This document shows, piece by piece, positions 6,815 to 13,362 of a stretch of 15,929 nucleotides of DNA. How positions within the stretch are numbered: the stretch's first letter is position 1; each line of letters starts with the position of its first letter. Both the position numbers and the translations under genes were made by a program. Under the pieces are notes generated by a model. It made no database searches and had not been told where the DNA came from. It worked only from the letters and a program-made list of their open reading frames with translations. Location: the NCBI GenBank assembly GCA_012727745.1, contig JAAYGJ010000193.1:1-15929 (forward strand), written 5' to 3'. This stretch comes from Clostridia bacterium (GTDB lineage: Bacteria; Bacillota; DSM-521; Neomoorellales; Neomoorellaceae).

Positions 6815-7414
6815 TCAAAAAGAATTTCCGAAACCCTGGAACAATTGCCGCAGCTCCTGCCATAAGGAGCAGGGCACAGCTACCTTTAGTCTGGCTGAGG
6901 CACCGTAATCGGCCTCCAGCACCTTACCGCCATAATTGTTTAGCAAATACAGCAAGCGGTCCAGCTCAGCATAACTGCAGTTAATCTCCATTTCGCGAGT
7001 AACAACCCGCTCCACCCTGCCCCCGGCTTCTAAAGTGAGGCGGGCAGTCTGGCCGTAGGCTTCAATCAGCCCCCGCACCCCCAGCTTTTTGCCGCCAAAA
7101 TATCGGGTAACTACTACAGCTACATTTGTTAGTTCCAGGCTGGTAATCGCCCCCAGGATGGGGCGCCCGGCCGTACCGCTCGGCTCTCCAGCATCGCTGT
7201 AGTATACCCTTTCTTCCTTCCCTAATCCCAGCCGGTAAGCGAAACAGTTATGGGTTGCCTGGCGGTGCCGGGCCTGGATAGCAGCAATAAACTCCCTGGC
7301 GGCGGCTTCGCTGTCTACCTCCAGGGCATGGCCGATAAATTGTGAACGTTCTATCTTTAATTCTACTGTCGCTTCTTTGGCAATGGTAAAATAGCTATCT
7401 TTACCCGCAGACAT
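6815..7414 (-). CDS. yigZ: YigZ/IMPACT family protein (UPF0029)
   Basis: 199 residues from ATG 7412-7414, chosen because GTGAGG lies about 5 bases upstream; a GTG 21 bases further out also opens the frame. The N-terminal IMPACT domain (about 10-120) carries the family signature KIERSQFIGHA, ATHNCFAYRLG, DAGEPSGTAGRPIL and VVVTRYFGGKKLGVRGLIEAYG. The C-terminal half (about 130-199) is the smaller EF-G-like domain. The family is linked to translation and ribosome interaction, with E. coli YigZ and eukaryotic IMPACT as relatives, but the biochemical role is not settled. It follows the MBL-fold gene on the same strand. Because only about 25 bases separate its start from that gene's hairpin, expression by read-through is likely. 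Confidence 0.93.
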   Translation of the reverse strand: MSAGKDSYFTIAKEATVELKIERSQFIGHALEVDSEAAAREFIAAIQARHRQATHNCFAYRLGLGKEERVYYSDAGEPSGTAGRPILGAITSLELTNVAVVVTRYFGGKKLGVRGLIEAYGQTARLTLEAGGRVERVVTREMEINCSYAELDRLLYLLNNYGGKVLEADYGASARLKVAVPCSLWQELRQLFQGFGNSF

Positions 7415-7420
7415 AAAAAC

Positions 7421-7440
7421 CTCACAGTTTCTCACAGTTT
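7421..7440. repeat. Tandem duplication of a 10-mer containing the yigZ ribosome binding site
   Basis: CTCACAGTTT occurs twice in direct succession (7421-7430, 7431-7440). Read on the minus strand each copy carries GTGAG, the Shine-Dalgarno-like segment of yigZ, and the outer copy also creates the alternative GTG start. Confidence 0.7.
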
Positions 7441-7468
7441 AAATTAAAACCAGGCCCCTGGACCTGGT
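7441..7468 (-). terminator. Hairpin with T-rich tail after the MBL-fold gene
   Basis: On the minus strand ACCAGG (7463-7468) pairs with CCTGGT (7449-7454) and is followed by TTTAATTT. It lies 21 bases after the MBL-fold stop and before yigZ. No separate yigZ promoter is seen in the remaining 26 bases, so it may be a partial terminator. Confidence 0.65.
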
Positions 7469-7489
7469 CTGTTATTCCTCCTCGTTGCT

Positions 7490-8152
7490 TTAACGGATTG
7501 GATCCAGCACCCAAATTTCGGTGCTTGAGGGTAAAGCCTCTGCCGTCCTGTCAATCTTTACCGCACCCAGCTGGCGCACATTGGCATGCCCGCCGGTGAA
7601 ATTACTTACCGGGGCAATGGGGAAGTCCTTCATGCCATCCAGCAGATAGTGCATCGGCACTACAACCCGGGGCTTTAAAGCCTCAACGACCTGCCAGGCC
7701 TGGTCGGCATCAATAGTAAATGTGCCGCCCACCGGGAGCATCAAGACATCAATACTGCCAATTTCTTTAACCTGCTCTTCATTTAACACATGGCCCAGGT
7801 CGCCCAGGTGTGCCAGTCTTAATTTGCCTATTTCAAAGACAAAAACGGCGTTCTTACCCCGTTTAGCCCCCATTGCTTCATCGTGATATGTAGCAACGGT
7901 GTAAGCGCGAATATCTTTATAAGTTTTGTCAAGCTTCTCCCAGTCCTTACCGTCGGCAGTCAAGCCCCGCCAGACCTGCGGGTCGCCTTTAACGGTCTTA
8001 AGGTGGTTATGGTCAAAGTGTTCATGGGATACGGTGACTATATCGGCGCTGACATCCGGTACCGGCAATACTTCAGGCCCGAAGGGATCTGTTACCAGTC
8101 GTACCCCGGCCGGGCTTTCCAGTAAAAAGCTAGCATGGCCTAACCAGTACAT
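7490..8152 (-). CDS. Metallo-beta-lactamase-fold hydrolase (UlaG/UPF0173-like)
   Basis: 220 residues from ATG 8150-8152, which has AAGGAGG 8 bases upstream; an upstream in-frame start (8218) lacks a ribosome binding site. The product opens with MYWLGHASFLLES, typical of the L-ascorbate-6-phosphate lactonase-like/UPF0173 branch. It has the metal motif SHEHFDHNH (HxHxDH at 43-48), His90, HLGDLGH (115-121, with the bridging Asp118) and the final ligand His168 in VPMHY. Together these give a complete two-metal site. Members are hydrolases with mostly unknown substrates, so none is assigned. It has a plausible extended -10 promoter upstream and probably shares a transcript with yigZ. Confidence 0.92.
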   Translation of the reverse strand: MYWLGHASFLLESPAGVRLVTDPFGPEVLPVPDVSADIVTVSHEHFDHNHLKTVKGDPQVWRGLTADGKDWEKLDKTYKDIRAYTVATYHDEAMGAKRGKNAVFVFEIGKLRLAHLGDLGHVLNEEQVKEIGSIDVLMLPVGGTFTIDADQAWQVVEALKPRVVVPMHYLLDGMKDFPIAPVSNFTGGHANVRQLGAVKIDRTAEALPSSTEIWVLDPIR

Positions 8153-8189
8153 CAAGAACCCCTCCTTACTTAGTAATGCATTTGCTAAA

Positions 8190-8218
8190 ATATTACCACA
8201 AATACCCTTGCCAGGCAA
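8190..8218 (-). promoter_or_regulatory. Promoter of the MBL-fold hydrolase gene
   Basis: Minus-strand TTGCCT (8213-8218), a 17-base spacer and TAATAT (8190-8195), with a TG one base before the -10 (extended -10 form). Confidence 0.5.
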
Positions 8219-8297
8219 CGAACGGCGCTAACAACAGAATACCAATTGCTGCCCCTTAAAAATAGTGTTTATAACATCAGCAACTTAAACCTGTAAA

Positions 8298-8303
8298 TAT
8301 AAT
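8298..8303 (+). promoter_or_regulatory. Possible -10 box for the CapA-like gene
   Basis: Perfect TATAAT on the plus strand, 70 bases before the ATG. No matching -35 is visible, so this is weak. Confidence 0.3.
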
Positions 8304-8372
8304 AGCTTCTATGATAAAATCGCATTATCCCGAAGTCATGGCGACAATTTGCCCGGAAAAGGAGCTGTTAGC

Positions 8373-9518
8373 ATGCGCCCGCCCTTGCCATTGCTGCTTG
8401 TTTTAATAACCTTATTAATGCTCCCTATAAGCTCCTGCATACCCCAACCGGATTCCCCCGACTCGCCGGTAGTTGCGGCCGACCCTGAGCCGGAACCTGA
8501 ACCGGAACCTGAACCCGAGGAGGAACCTTTACTTTTGGCTGCCGTTGGCGACATCATGCTGGCCAGAAAAACAGACCGCATGATGCAAGCTGAAGGCCTG
8601 GACTATCCCCTGGCCAAACTGGGGGAAACCCTCAAGGCAGCTGACCTTACCTTTGGCAACCTGGAATCCCCCCTGGGGACTGAGGGTACCCAGCTCCCGG
8701 GCAAAGGTATCTGGTTCCGCGCCCGGCCGGAGGCGCTTCAAGTACTTAAAGATGGCGGCTTTGACATCCTCAACCTCGCTAATAACCATATCATGGATTA
8801 TGATACTCCTGCCCTGCTGCAAACTCTGGAACTGCTGCAGTCAGCCGGCATCAGCTCTGTCGGCGCCGGCAATAATCTCCAGGAAGCAAGGAAAGCAGCT
8901 ATTTTAGAAAGTAAAGGTGTCCGTTTGGCCTTTCTGGGCTATAGCGATATGGCTGATATTTTCTGGAGTTATGATTACCCGCGTCGCTTCCGGGCTACTG
9001 CCGAGCAGGCCGGCGTTGCCCCCCTGATGGTGGACAACACTTACCTGGTAGAGGAAATCAGTGAAGATATTAAAAAAGTCAAGCCCGAGGTTGACCTGGT
9101 AATTGTATCCCTGCACTGGGGCATCGAGTACAGCCGCACTCCGTCGCCAGAACAACGCCAACTCGCCCGCCGGCTAGTTGATGCCGGAGCTGATATCATC
9201 CTCGGCCACCATCCCCATGTTTTCCAGGGACTGGAAGTGTATCAAGGTGCTTTAATTGCCTACAGCCTGGGTAACTTTATTATGGACCAGAACTGGTCCC
9301 GGCAAACCTGCCAGGGTCTACTGCTGCAGGTAACTATTACTGGAGAAGGCTGGCAGCAGGCCGAAGTATTGCCGGTGCAAATAGTGGAAGAACAACCCCG
9401 CCAGGCAGAAGGAGAGGACGCTGAAGTTATCCTGGCGGAACTTGAGGATTTAAGCAAACAACTTGACACTACAGTTGCGATAGTAGAGGGAAAAGGTTTA
9501 TTGCTTAATAAAGATTGA
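8373..9518 (+). CDS. CapA/PgsA-family lipoprotein (poly-gamma-glutamate/capsule-associated metallophosphoesterase fold)
   Basis: 381 residues from ATG 8373-8375, which has AAAGGAG 8 bases upstream; an earlier TTG (8349) lacks one. A lipoprotein signal peptide ends at ISSC (lipobox Cys22). A Pro-Glu alternating linker (38-52) is encoded by imperfect 12-bp repeats. The CapA domain (about 53-330) shows AAVGDIML (metal Asp60), FGNLESPL, NLANNHIMDY, HWGIEY, GHHPHVFQGLE and YSLGNFIMD. It should sit on the outer leaflet. CapA relatives take part in poly-gamma-glutamate export or anchoring in Bacillus. No capB or capC partner is present, so a capsule role is not established, and other members act as phosphatases or enzymes of unknown substrate. 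Its stop lies 2 bases from the stop of the convergent kinase gene. Confidence 0.93.
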   Translation: MRPPLPLLLVLITLLMLPISSCIPQPDSPDSPVVAADPEPEPEPEPEPEEEPLLLAAVGDIMLARKTDRMMQAEGLDYPLAKLGETLKAADLTFGNLESPLGTEGTQLPGKGIWFRARPEALQVLKDGGFDILNLANNHIMDYDTPALLQTLELLQSAGISSVGAGNNLQEARKAAILESKGVRLAFLGYSDMADIFWSYDYPRRFRATAEQAGVAPLMVDNTYLVEEISEDIKKVKPEVDLVIVSLHWGIEYSRTPSPEQRQLARRLVDAGADIILGHHPHVFQGLEVYQGALIAYSLGNFIMDQNWSRQTCQGLLLQVTITGEGWQQAEVLPVQIVEEQPRQAEGEDAEVILAELEDLSKQLDTTVAIVEGKGLLLNKD

Positions 9519-9520
9519 AG

Positions 9521-10891
9521 TTATGTTCCCTCCAGGTTTTTTGCCAGGTTAAAGCGCACAAAAACAGTAGTCCCGCTGGAACTTGTATCGACCGCAATTC
9601 TGGCCTTGTGCCGGTTGGCAATACTGTAACAGACAGACAAGCCTATACCGGTACCATTTTCTTTGGTAGTAAGGAAGGGTGTCCCCAGCCGTTCCAGGAT
9701 GTGAGGCTCGATTCCTTTACCCTGGTCCTGTACTGCCAGGACGACTTCATTTTCGTCCCTGTAAGTCCTGATCGTCAATTTTCCCACGCTTAAATGGGAC
9801 ATCGCTTCTAATCCGTTACGGGCCAGGTTTAGTATTAATTGGCGAATTTCTTTCTCATTAAGTAGTAGGTCCGGGACATCCTCCAGTTCGAGGTCACAAT
9901 AATTGTCAGCGCGCATGGCGTCAGCCTGGATCAGGGGATATATGGCTTTAACAATATCGTTCAAGTTTTGAGCCTTTAGTTCCACTGCCCTATTTCTGGC
10001 CAGGGAGAGAAACTCTGAGATAATATCATTGACCCGGTCCAGTTCCTCCAACATCAATGTAAAAAATTCTTTATCTTGACTATATTCCTTTTTGTTGGCA
10101 AGGAGTTGTAAAAAACCCCTTACGGTGGTCATGGGGTTCCTTATTTCATGGCCTATGCCCGCTGCCATTTCGCCTATCAAGTTCAATCGCTCCAGACGAG
10201 CCATTTCTTGTTCCAGCTTCCAGCGTTCGGTGATATCTTCAATCATTAAAAGAAACGCCTCTTGCTCCAGACGTCCATTAATCATACTAATTTTTAATAA
10301 TAGTTTCCCCACACGCTGAGAGTTAGACCAACATTCCAGGCCGAAAAAGCCTTTGCTTGTAAGGATTGCTGTCTTGGCAACGGCTGGCAAACCGATAAGG
10401 TCAAGAATGTCCGGGAGCGATTTGCCGGTAACTTCTCCCGCCTCAACGCGAAATTTCTCGCAAAATGTTTTATTGGTAATAATTAACTCTGCTGTCCTCC
10501 TATTAAATACTAGCAGCCCGGCAGGAACTGCAGCAACGATATCATTGACGAAACGCTGGTTATAATCGAGTATTTTGCCCAGATGAGTTAGCCTGGCGTT
10601 AGCTTCTAAATAACCTCGTTCAATCATTTCAAATATGGACAGGTTTTCCATAAAAAAGTCAGTGAACAGTTTAATCATCTGCGTAATTTCCGGGGAAACC
10701 GGCATCCGCTTTAAGGCAGTCAGCAGAGCCTGGTGGTGAATTTCTGCTATCTGCAATGCGCCTACCCCTTTAGCAACAGCTGCATGCCCCAGCGCCTGCG
10801 CTTGCAGCAAAACAGCCTCTCCGCCTCCTGCAAGGTATTCGCGTAATAAAGAAGCATATTGTTCCTTAAGTTCACATAATGAATCGCTCAT
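9521..10891 (-). CDS. Orphan histidine kinase: RsbU_N-like domain, PAS, HisKA, HATPase
   Basis: 456 residues from ATG 10889-10891, preferred for its GGAGAGG ribosome binding site. The frame also opens at ATG 10952-10954, which overlaps the upstream remnant's stop as ATGA, giving 477 residues. Residues 5-85 resemble the helical N-terminal domain of RsbU (LREYLAGGGEAVLLQAQALG, IHHQAL). A PAS-like region follows (about 112-220, ending LLMIEDITER). The HisKA H-box has the phosphorylated His248 in GIGHEIRNP. The ATPase has the N-box LNLARNGLEAM (354-364), the G1 box DQGKGI (389-394) and the G2 box GTGIGLSV (413-420). There is no membrane segment, so it is cytosolic, and no adjacent response regulator, as with sporulation kinases feeding Spo0F/Spo0A. 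In RsbU this N-domain binds RsbT. That suggests a kinase wired to a stressosome-type switch, whose genes survive only as remnants next door. Confidence 0.9.
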   Translation of the reverse strand: MSDSLCELKEQYASLLREYLAGGGEAVLLQAQALGHAAVAKGVGALQIAEIHHQALLTALKRMPVSPEITQMIKLFTDFFMENLSIFEMIERGYLEANARLTHLGKILDYNQRFVNDIVAAVPAGLLVFNRRTAELIITNKTFCEKFRVEAGEVTGKSLPDILDLIGLPAVAKTAILTSKGFFGLECWSNSQRVGKLLLKISMINGRLEQEAFLLMIEDITERWKLEQEMARLERLNLIGEMAAGIGHEIRNPMTTVRGFLQLLANKKEYSQDKEFFTLMLEELDRVNDIISEFLSLARNRAVELKAQNLNDIVKAIYPLIQADAMRADNYCDLELEDVPDLLLNEKEIRQLILNLARNGLEAMSHLSVGKLTIRTYRDENEVVLAVQDQGKGIEPHILERLGTPFLTTKENGTGIGLSVCYSIANRHKARIAVDTSSSGTTVFVRFNLAKNLEGT

Positions 10892-10961
10892 AGCGCACCT
10901 CTCCTCCCTGATAGCGCGCGACAAGCACCATCGCGTCATCATTACCTTTTTCATCTGTCAT
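10872..10961 (-). pseudogene. Possible stub of rsbT (or of a PP2C phosphatase tail)
   Basis: A 29-codon frame (ATG 10959-10961 to TGA 10872-10874) overlaps the end of the rsbS remnant and the start of the kinase gene. It contains NDDAMVLVARYQGGEVRYE. Placed right after rsbS, this resembles the beginning of RsbT, whose N-terminus runs in the style DIVAARQLGRNVA; the rest of the ATPase is absent. An alternative reading is the DDATVLVLRY-like tail of an RsbX/SpoIIE phosphatase. It may also be chance. Confidence 0.3.
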
Positions 10962-11166
10962 TCTTATTGCCCAGTCCCTTCCTCTGCCACTCCAGGTTCG
11001 CAAGACCCTCTTCCAGGTCCAACGCAGTTGTTGCCCTTCCTAACGTCAAGCCAAGTTGTAGCATGGCAAAGGCAACCTCAGGCTGAACGCCAACAATTAC
11101 TGTCTCCACTCCCCGCGATTTAGTTATATGAGCAATATCATGCAGGATACAGACAGCAAAAGTTCT
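10951..11166 (-). pseudogene. rsbS: 5'-truncated rsbS (STAS-domain stressosome protein) remnant
   Basis: The minus strand reads 71 codons to a TGA at 10951-10953, containing VETVIVGVQPEVAFAMLQLG and then LTLGRATTALDLEEGLANL. This closely parallels the C-terminal half of B. subtilis RsbS (GIQPAVAVTLIELG, ETALDLEQGLETL). The frame is stopped by TAG at 11167-11169, and no usable start codon precedes the conserved part. The N-terminal half, including the Ser phosphorylated by RsbT, is missing, and the break falls just at that position. RsbS normally holds RsbT in the stressosome. What is left cannot make a full STAS fold. Its stop overlaps the outermost start of the histidine kinase gene, so the remnant probably lies on the kinase's leader transcript. 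Confidence 0.75.
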
Positions 11167-11188
11167 CTATTTGCTCCCCCTCATTTTA

Positions 11189-11234
11189 ACATATGTAGTA
11201 TATATTTTAGTATATGTAGTAAGTATATGTCGTG
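11189..11234. repeat. Three imperfect direct repeats around TATATGTAGT in an AT-rich block
   Basis: Copies at 11189-11200, 11210-11221 and 11223-11234 share the core ATATGT, with an exact 9-mer AGTATATGT at 11209-11217 and 11222-11230. The block lies just beyond the truncated end of rsbS and contains several TATACT-type -10 boxes on the minus strand. It could be the promoter/operator of the kinase transcript or a rearrangement junction. Confidence 0.5.
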
Positions 11235-11478
11235 ATCTTTATTAGACACTTACCAAAAAGTTCCTTTGGGAATTATGTCGAATTTCGTCGCAAAACTCTA
11301 AAATCATTGCTACTTTCAGCAAATACATGGTAGAATATGAGCAAAGTAGGAGGGCGAACAATTTTAACGGCAATAGGCGTTGCTGTAGCTGTCGCTGCAT
11401 AGTTGATCCGGTAGCATTAAGGGAGGAGTTATACAAAACACCGGCATTGAAAAAGCTTAATCCAAAGGAGGGAAAAAA
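11222..11478 (+). other. Leader region of the cyclodeaminase gene with a possible broken mini-ORF
   Basis: With the rsbS remnant and the repeats, this completes the 587 bases without an intact gene (10892-11478). It holds the promoter described at 11307-11336 and three Shine-Dalgarno-like stretches (near 11350, 11423 and 11467). Two overlapping partial frames are present. One from ATG 11338 encodes a hydrophobic 21-residue peptide ending GVAVAVAA. The other, in the next frame, gives VDPVALREELYKTPALKKLN and runs to a stop at 11483-11485, inside the start of the cyclodeaminase gene. A single frameshift would join them into a membrane mini-protein of about 47 residues. No family is recognised. 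Confidence 0.35.
11307..11336 (+). promoter_or_regulatory. Promoter of the ornithine cyclodeaminase-family gene
   Basis: Plus-strand TTGCTA (11307-11312), an 18-base spacer and TAGAAT (11331-11336) with TG one base before it (extended -10). The predicted start near 11343 leaves a leader of about 135 bases. Confidence 0.5.
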
Positions 11479-12468
11479 TTGCTAGTCATTTCACAGCAGG
11501 ATACGCTAAAGGCCGTATCTATGGCAGAAGTTATGGAAGTTGTACGCAAAACTTACGGCGAATATTCTGCCGGAAGTGCTGATTCACCGCTGCGGACAGC
11601 GATATCTATTGAAGAACACGAAGGTGTAGGCTTGTTTATGCCAGCTTTCTCCCCTGAGGCTGAAGCCTATGGCGTTAAAGTTGTATCAGTATTTCCCGGT
11701 AACGTTAAGCATGGCCTTCCGACAACAACTTCTCTGATGGTACTTAATAATGCGTCTACCGGAGAACCGGAAGCCATTATCGAAGGCGGTATAGTTACCA
11801 AAATGAGGACAGGCGCTGCCGCAGGTGTGGCGACTGACTACCTGGCGAGGAAAGATGCCAGAATAGTGGCGCTTATTGGCGCCGGCGGACAGGCATTTTA
11901 CCAGCTAGAAGCTCTGCTAGTCGCCAGGCCGGTTGTTGAAATACGCATCTACGACATAGAAAAAAGCAGAGCAGAGGCCTTGGCAGAGGAAGTAAAATCA
12001 AAGTTAGTAAAGGACAATATGAAAATTATTGTTAGCAGCTCAGCGGAGGATTGTGTCCGGGGAGCGGACATTATAACCACCGTAACCACTTCCAATACCC
12101 CGACTTTTCCTGCTGACGCTCTGGCTCAAGGGGTTCACATTAACGGCATGGGCTCTTTTACCCCCGATATGCAGGAAATCGATGAAAAAGTTATTTGCAG
12201 TGCTGACAAACTCGTCGTTGACGCTCTCGAAAGCGCTCTTGCCGAACCCGGCGATCTGGTGATACCGATCAATAAGGGCCGCCTGCAAACCGAAGTGATA
12301 TATGAAATCGGGGAAATAGTACTGGGCAAAAAGAGTGCCCGGGAAAATGATAATGAGCTAACGGTGTTTAAATCGACCGGAGTGGCTCTCCTGGATATTA
12401 CCTGTGCCAAATTGATTTATAAGAGGGCTCTTGAAAAAGGGTTGGGTCAGCAGGTAGATTTGTTGTAA
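11479..12468 (+). CDS. Ornithine cyclodeaminase / mu-crystallin family protein
   Basis: 329 residues, with a TTG start at 11479-11481 behind AAAGGAGG with close spacing. The length and layout match the family. An N-terminal substrate/dimer region carries Arg39, Lys67 (GVKVVSVFPGN) and Arg110-Thr111 (TKMRTGAAAGVATDYLA). A Rossmann fold has the nucleotide motif ALIGAGGQA (131-139). The end carries Asp230 (GSFTPDMQEID) and the family signature TVFKSTGVALLDI (295-307). Members include ornithine cyclodeaminase (ornithine to proline and ammonia with NAD), alanine dehydrogenase and pyrroline/piperideine-2-carboxylate reductases. The key residues are present, but the substrate cannot be assigned. No ornithine or proline genes are adjacent. 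It has its own promoter and a hairpin after the stop. Confidence 0.93.
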   Translation: MLVISQQDTLKAVSMAEVMEVVRKTYGEYSAGSADSPLRTAISIEEHEGVGLFMPAFSPEAEAYGVKVVSVFPGNVKHGLPTTTSLMVLNNASTGEPEAIIEGGIVTKMRTGAAAGVATDYLARKDARIVALIGAGGQAFYQLEALLVARPVVEIRIYDIEKSRAEALAEEVKSKLVKDNMKIIVSSSAEDCVRGADIITTVTTSNTPTFPADALAQGVHINGMGSFTPDMQEIDEKVICSADKLVVDALESALAEPGDLVIPINKGRLQTEVIYEIGEIVLGKKSARENDNELTVFKSTGVALLDITCAKLIYKRALEKGLGQQVDLL

Positions 12469-12492
12469 GTTTCCGCTGTAAAACGGCAACAG

Positions 12493-12515
12493 CCCCGGCT
12501 GCTCAACAGCCGGGG
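12493..12515. terminator. GC-rich hairpin between the cyclodeaminase gene and xpt
   Basis: Perfect 9-bp arms CCCCGGCTG (12493-12501) and CAGCCGGGG (12507-12515) with a CTCAA loop, between two convergent genes. T-tracts are poor on both sides (TACTTACG on plus; GTTTT about 14 bases on, on minus), so termination is likely but not textbook. The rest of the 186-base gap shows nothing recognisable. Confidence 0.55.
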
Positions 12516-12654
12516 TACTTACGATTATTATGCTCCCACCCTCTTCGGCCAGCATATCGTACGGGTATTAAGTCACCCTCGCTCCAGTTAACTGTTACCA
12601 ATAGCTCATCCCAAGATTAAGCCGTAACAAACCTCTTCCCGTTTAGAAATCAAA

Positions 12655-13236
12655 TCAATCTATAAATTCAATTTGGCCTCCAGCCAGGCTGCCGATCCGC
12701 ACCAGGGATTCTACCCGTATCCCCTTTTCCCGCAAAAAATCGCCACCGCTCTGGAAAACTTTTTCGATAACAGTACCAAAACCAACCAGAGTAGCGCCGG
12801 CCTGCTCAATAATCTTTAAAAGTCCCCTGGCAGCCTCACCTGAAGCGAGAAAGTCATCAATAACCAGCACCCGGTCTGTCGGCCCCAGATAGCTGCCGGC
12901 CACAACTATTTCTATTACTTCTTCTCTGGTAAAAGAACGTACCTGACCGCAGTAAGTATCAGTCCCCATGGTCGAGGGCTGCTTTTTCTTGGCAAAAACC
13001 ACTGGCACCTTGAGGCTGAGGCCAGTCATCAAGGCTACAGCTATCCCAGACGCTTCTACTGTAAGTACCTTGGTAACACCCTCCCCGCCAAAACGATGGG
13101 CAAACTCCTTCCCGATCTCCAGCATCAATAACGGGTCGATCTGGTGGTTTAAAAACGAATCTACTTTAAGGATATCGTCGGAGATTACCCGCCCTTCTTG
13201 GCGAATTTTCTCTTTTATTAATCCTTCTACTGTCAA
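12655..13236 (-). CDS. xpt: Xanthine phosphoribosyltransferase
   Basis: 193 residues, with a TTG start at 13234-13236 and an AGGGGGAG ribosome binding site about 10 bases upstream. It aligns by eye along its length with B. subtilis Xpt: VLKVDSFLNHQIDPLLM appears almost word for word (here ILKVDSFLNHQIDPLLM, 22-38), followed by TVEASGIAVALMTGL, VPVVFAKK, the PRPP-binding loop VLVIDDFLASGEA (123-135) and RVESLVRIGSL near the end. The enzyme converts xanthine and PRPP to XMP in purine salvage in the cytosol. In Bacillus xpt has a purine riboswitch, but none of its conserved core is seen here upstream. Only a TATAAT (13292-13297) with a poor -35 is visible. It follows the SLH gene by 126 bases without a clear terminator. 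Confidence 0.95.
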   Translation of the reverse strand: MTVEGLIKEKIRQEGRVISDDILKVDSFLNHQIDPLLMLEIGKEFAHRFGGEGVTKVLTVEASGIAVALMTGLSLKVPVVFAKKKQPSTMGTDTYCGQVRSFTREEVIEIVVAGSYLGPTDRVLVIDDFLASGEAARGLLKIIEQAGATLVGFGTVIEKVFQSGGDFLREKGIRVESLVRIGSLAGGQIEFID

Positions 13237-13291
13237 GGTATCTCTTCTCCCCCTGCTGCTTAAGTCAAAGCCGGAAATAATTGATAAGGCT

Positions 13292-13297
13292 ATTATA
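13292..13297 (-). promoter_or_regulatory. Possible -10 box for xpt
   Basis: Perfect TATAAT on the minus strand, 55 bases before the xpt TTG. The hexamer 17 bases upstream (TTCTTT) is a poor -35. Confidence 0.35.
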
Positions 13298-13362
13298 ACT
13301 CAGATCCGGGCGAAAAAGAAGGAGTTCAGGGAAGGGAACAAACACCAAGCCCTGTTCTACCT

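Noticed and set aside
7475..7484. GAGGAGG Shine-Dalgarno sequence just after the MBL-fold gene (minus strand)
   Set aside because: No ATG, GTG or TTG occurs within usable distance before the hairpin, so it does not mark a gene.
11276..11282. Spo0A-box heptamer TGTCGAA upstream of the cyclodeaminase promoter, and another on the minus strand at 3792-3798 before the M1-like peptidase gene
   Set aside because: A 7-mer is expected about twice by chance on both strands of a 16-kb window, and the positions relative to promoters are not diagnostic. Both are intergenic, so they are only worth a glance if Spo0A data exist.
11242..11436. 64-codon minus-strand frame upstream of the cyclodeaminase gene
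   Set aside because: No ribosome binding site, low protein-like character, and it runs opposite to the predicted promoter; treated as chance.
12358..12555. Minus-strand frame with YDMLAEEGGSIIIV just after the cyclodeaminase gene
   Set aside because: It looks mildly protein-like, but most of it overlaps the cyclodeaminase gene and the hairpin, with no ribosome binding site or recognised family.
13237..13362. Purine riboswitch expected before xpt
   Set aside because: None of the conserved purine-aptamer core or its three-way junction is recognisable in the 126-base leader.
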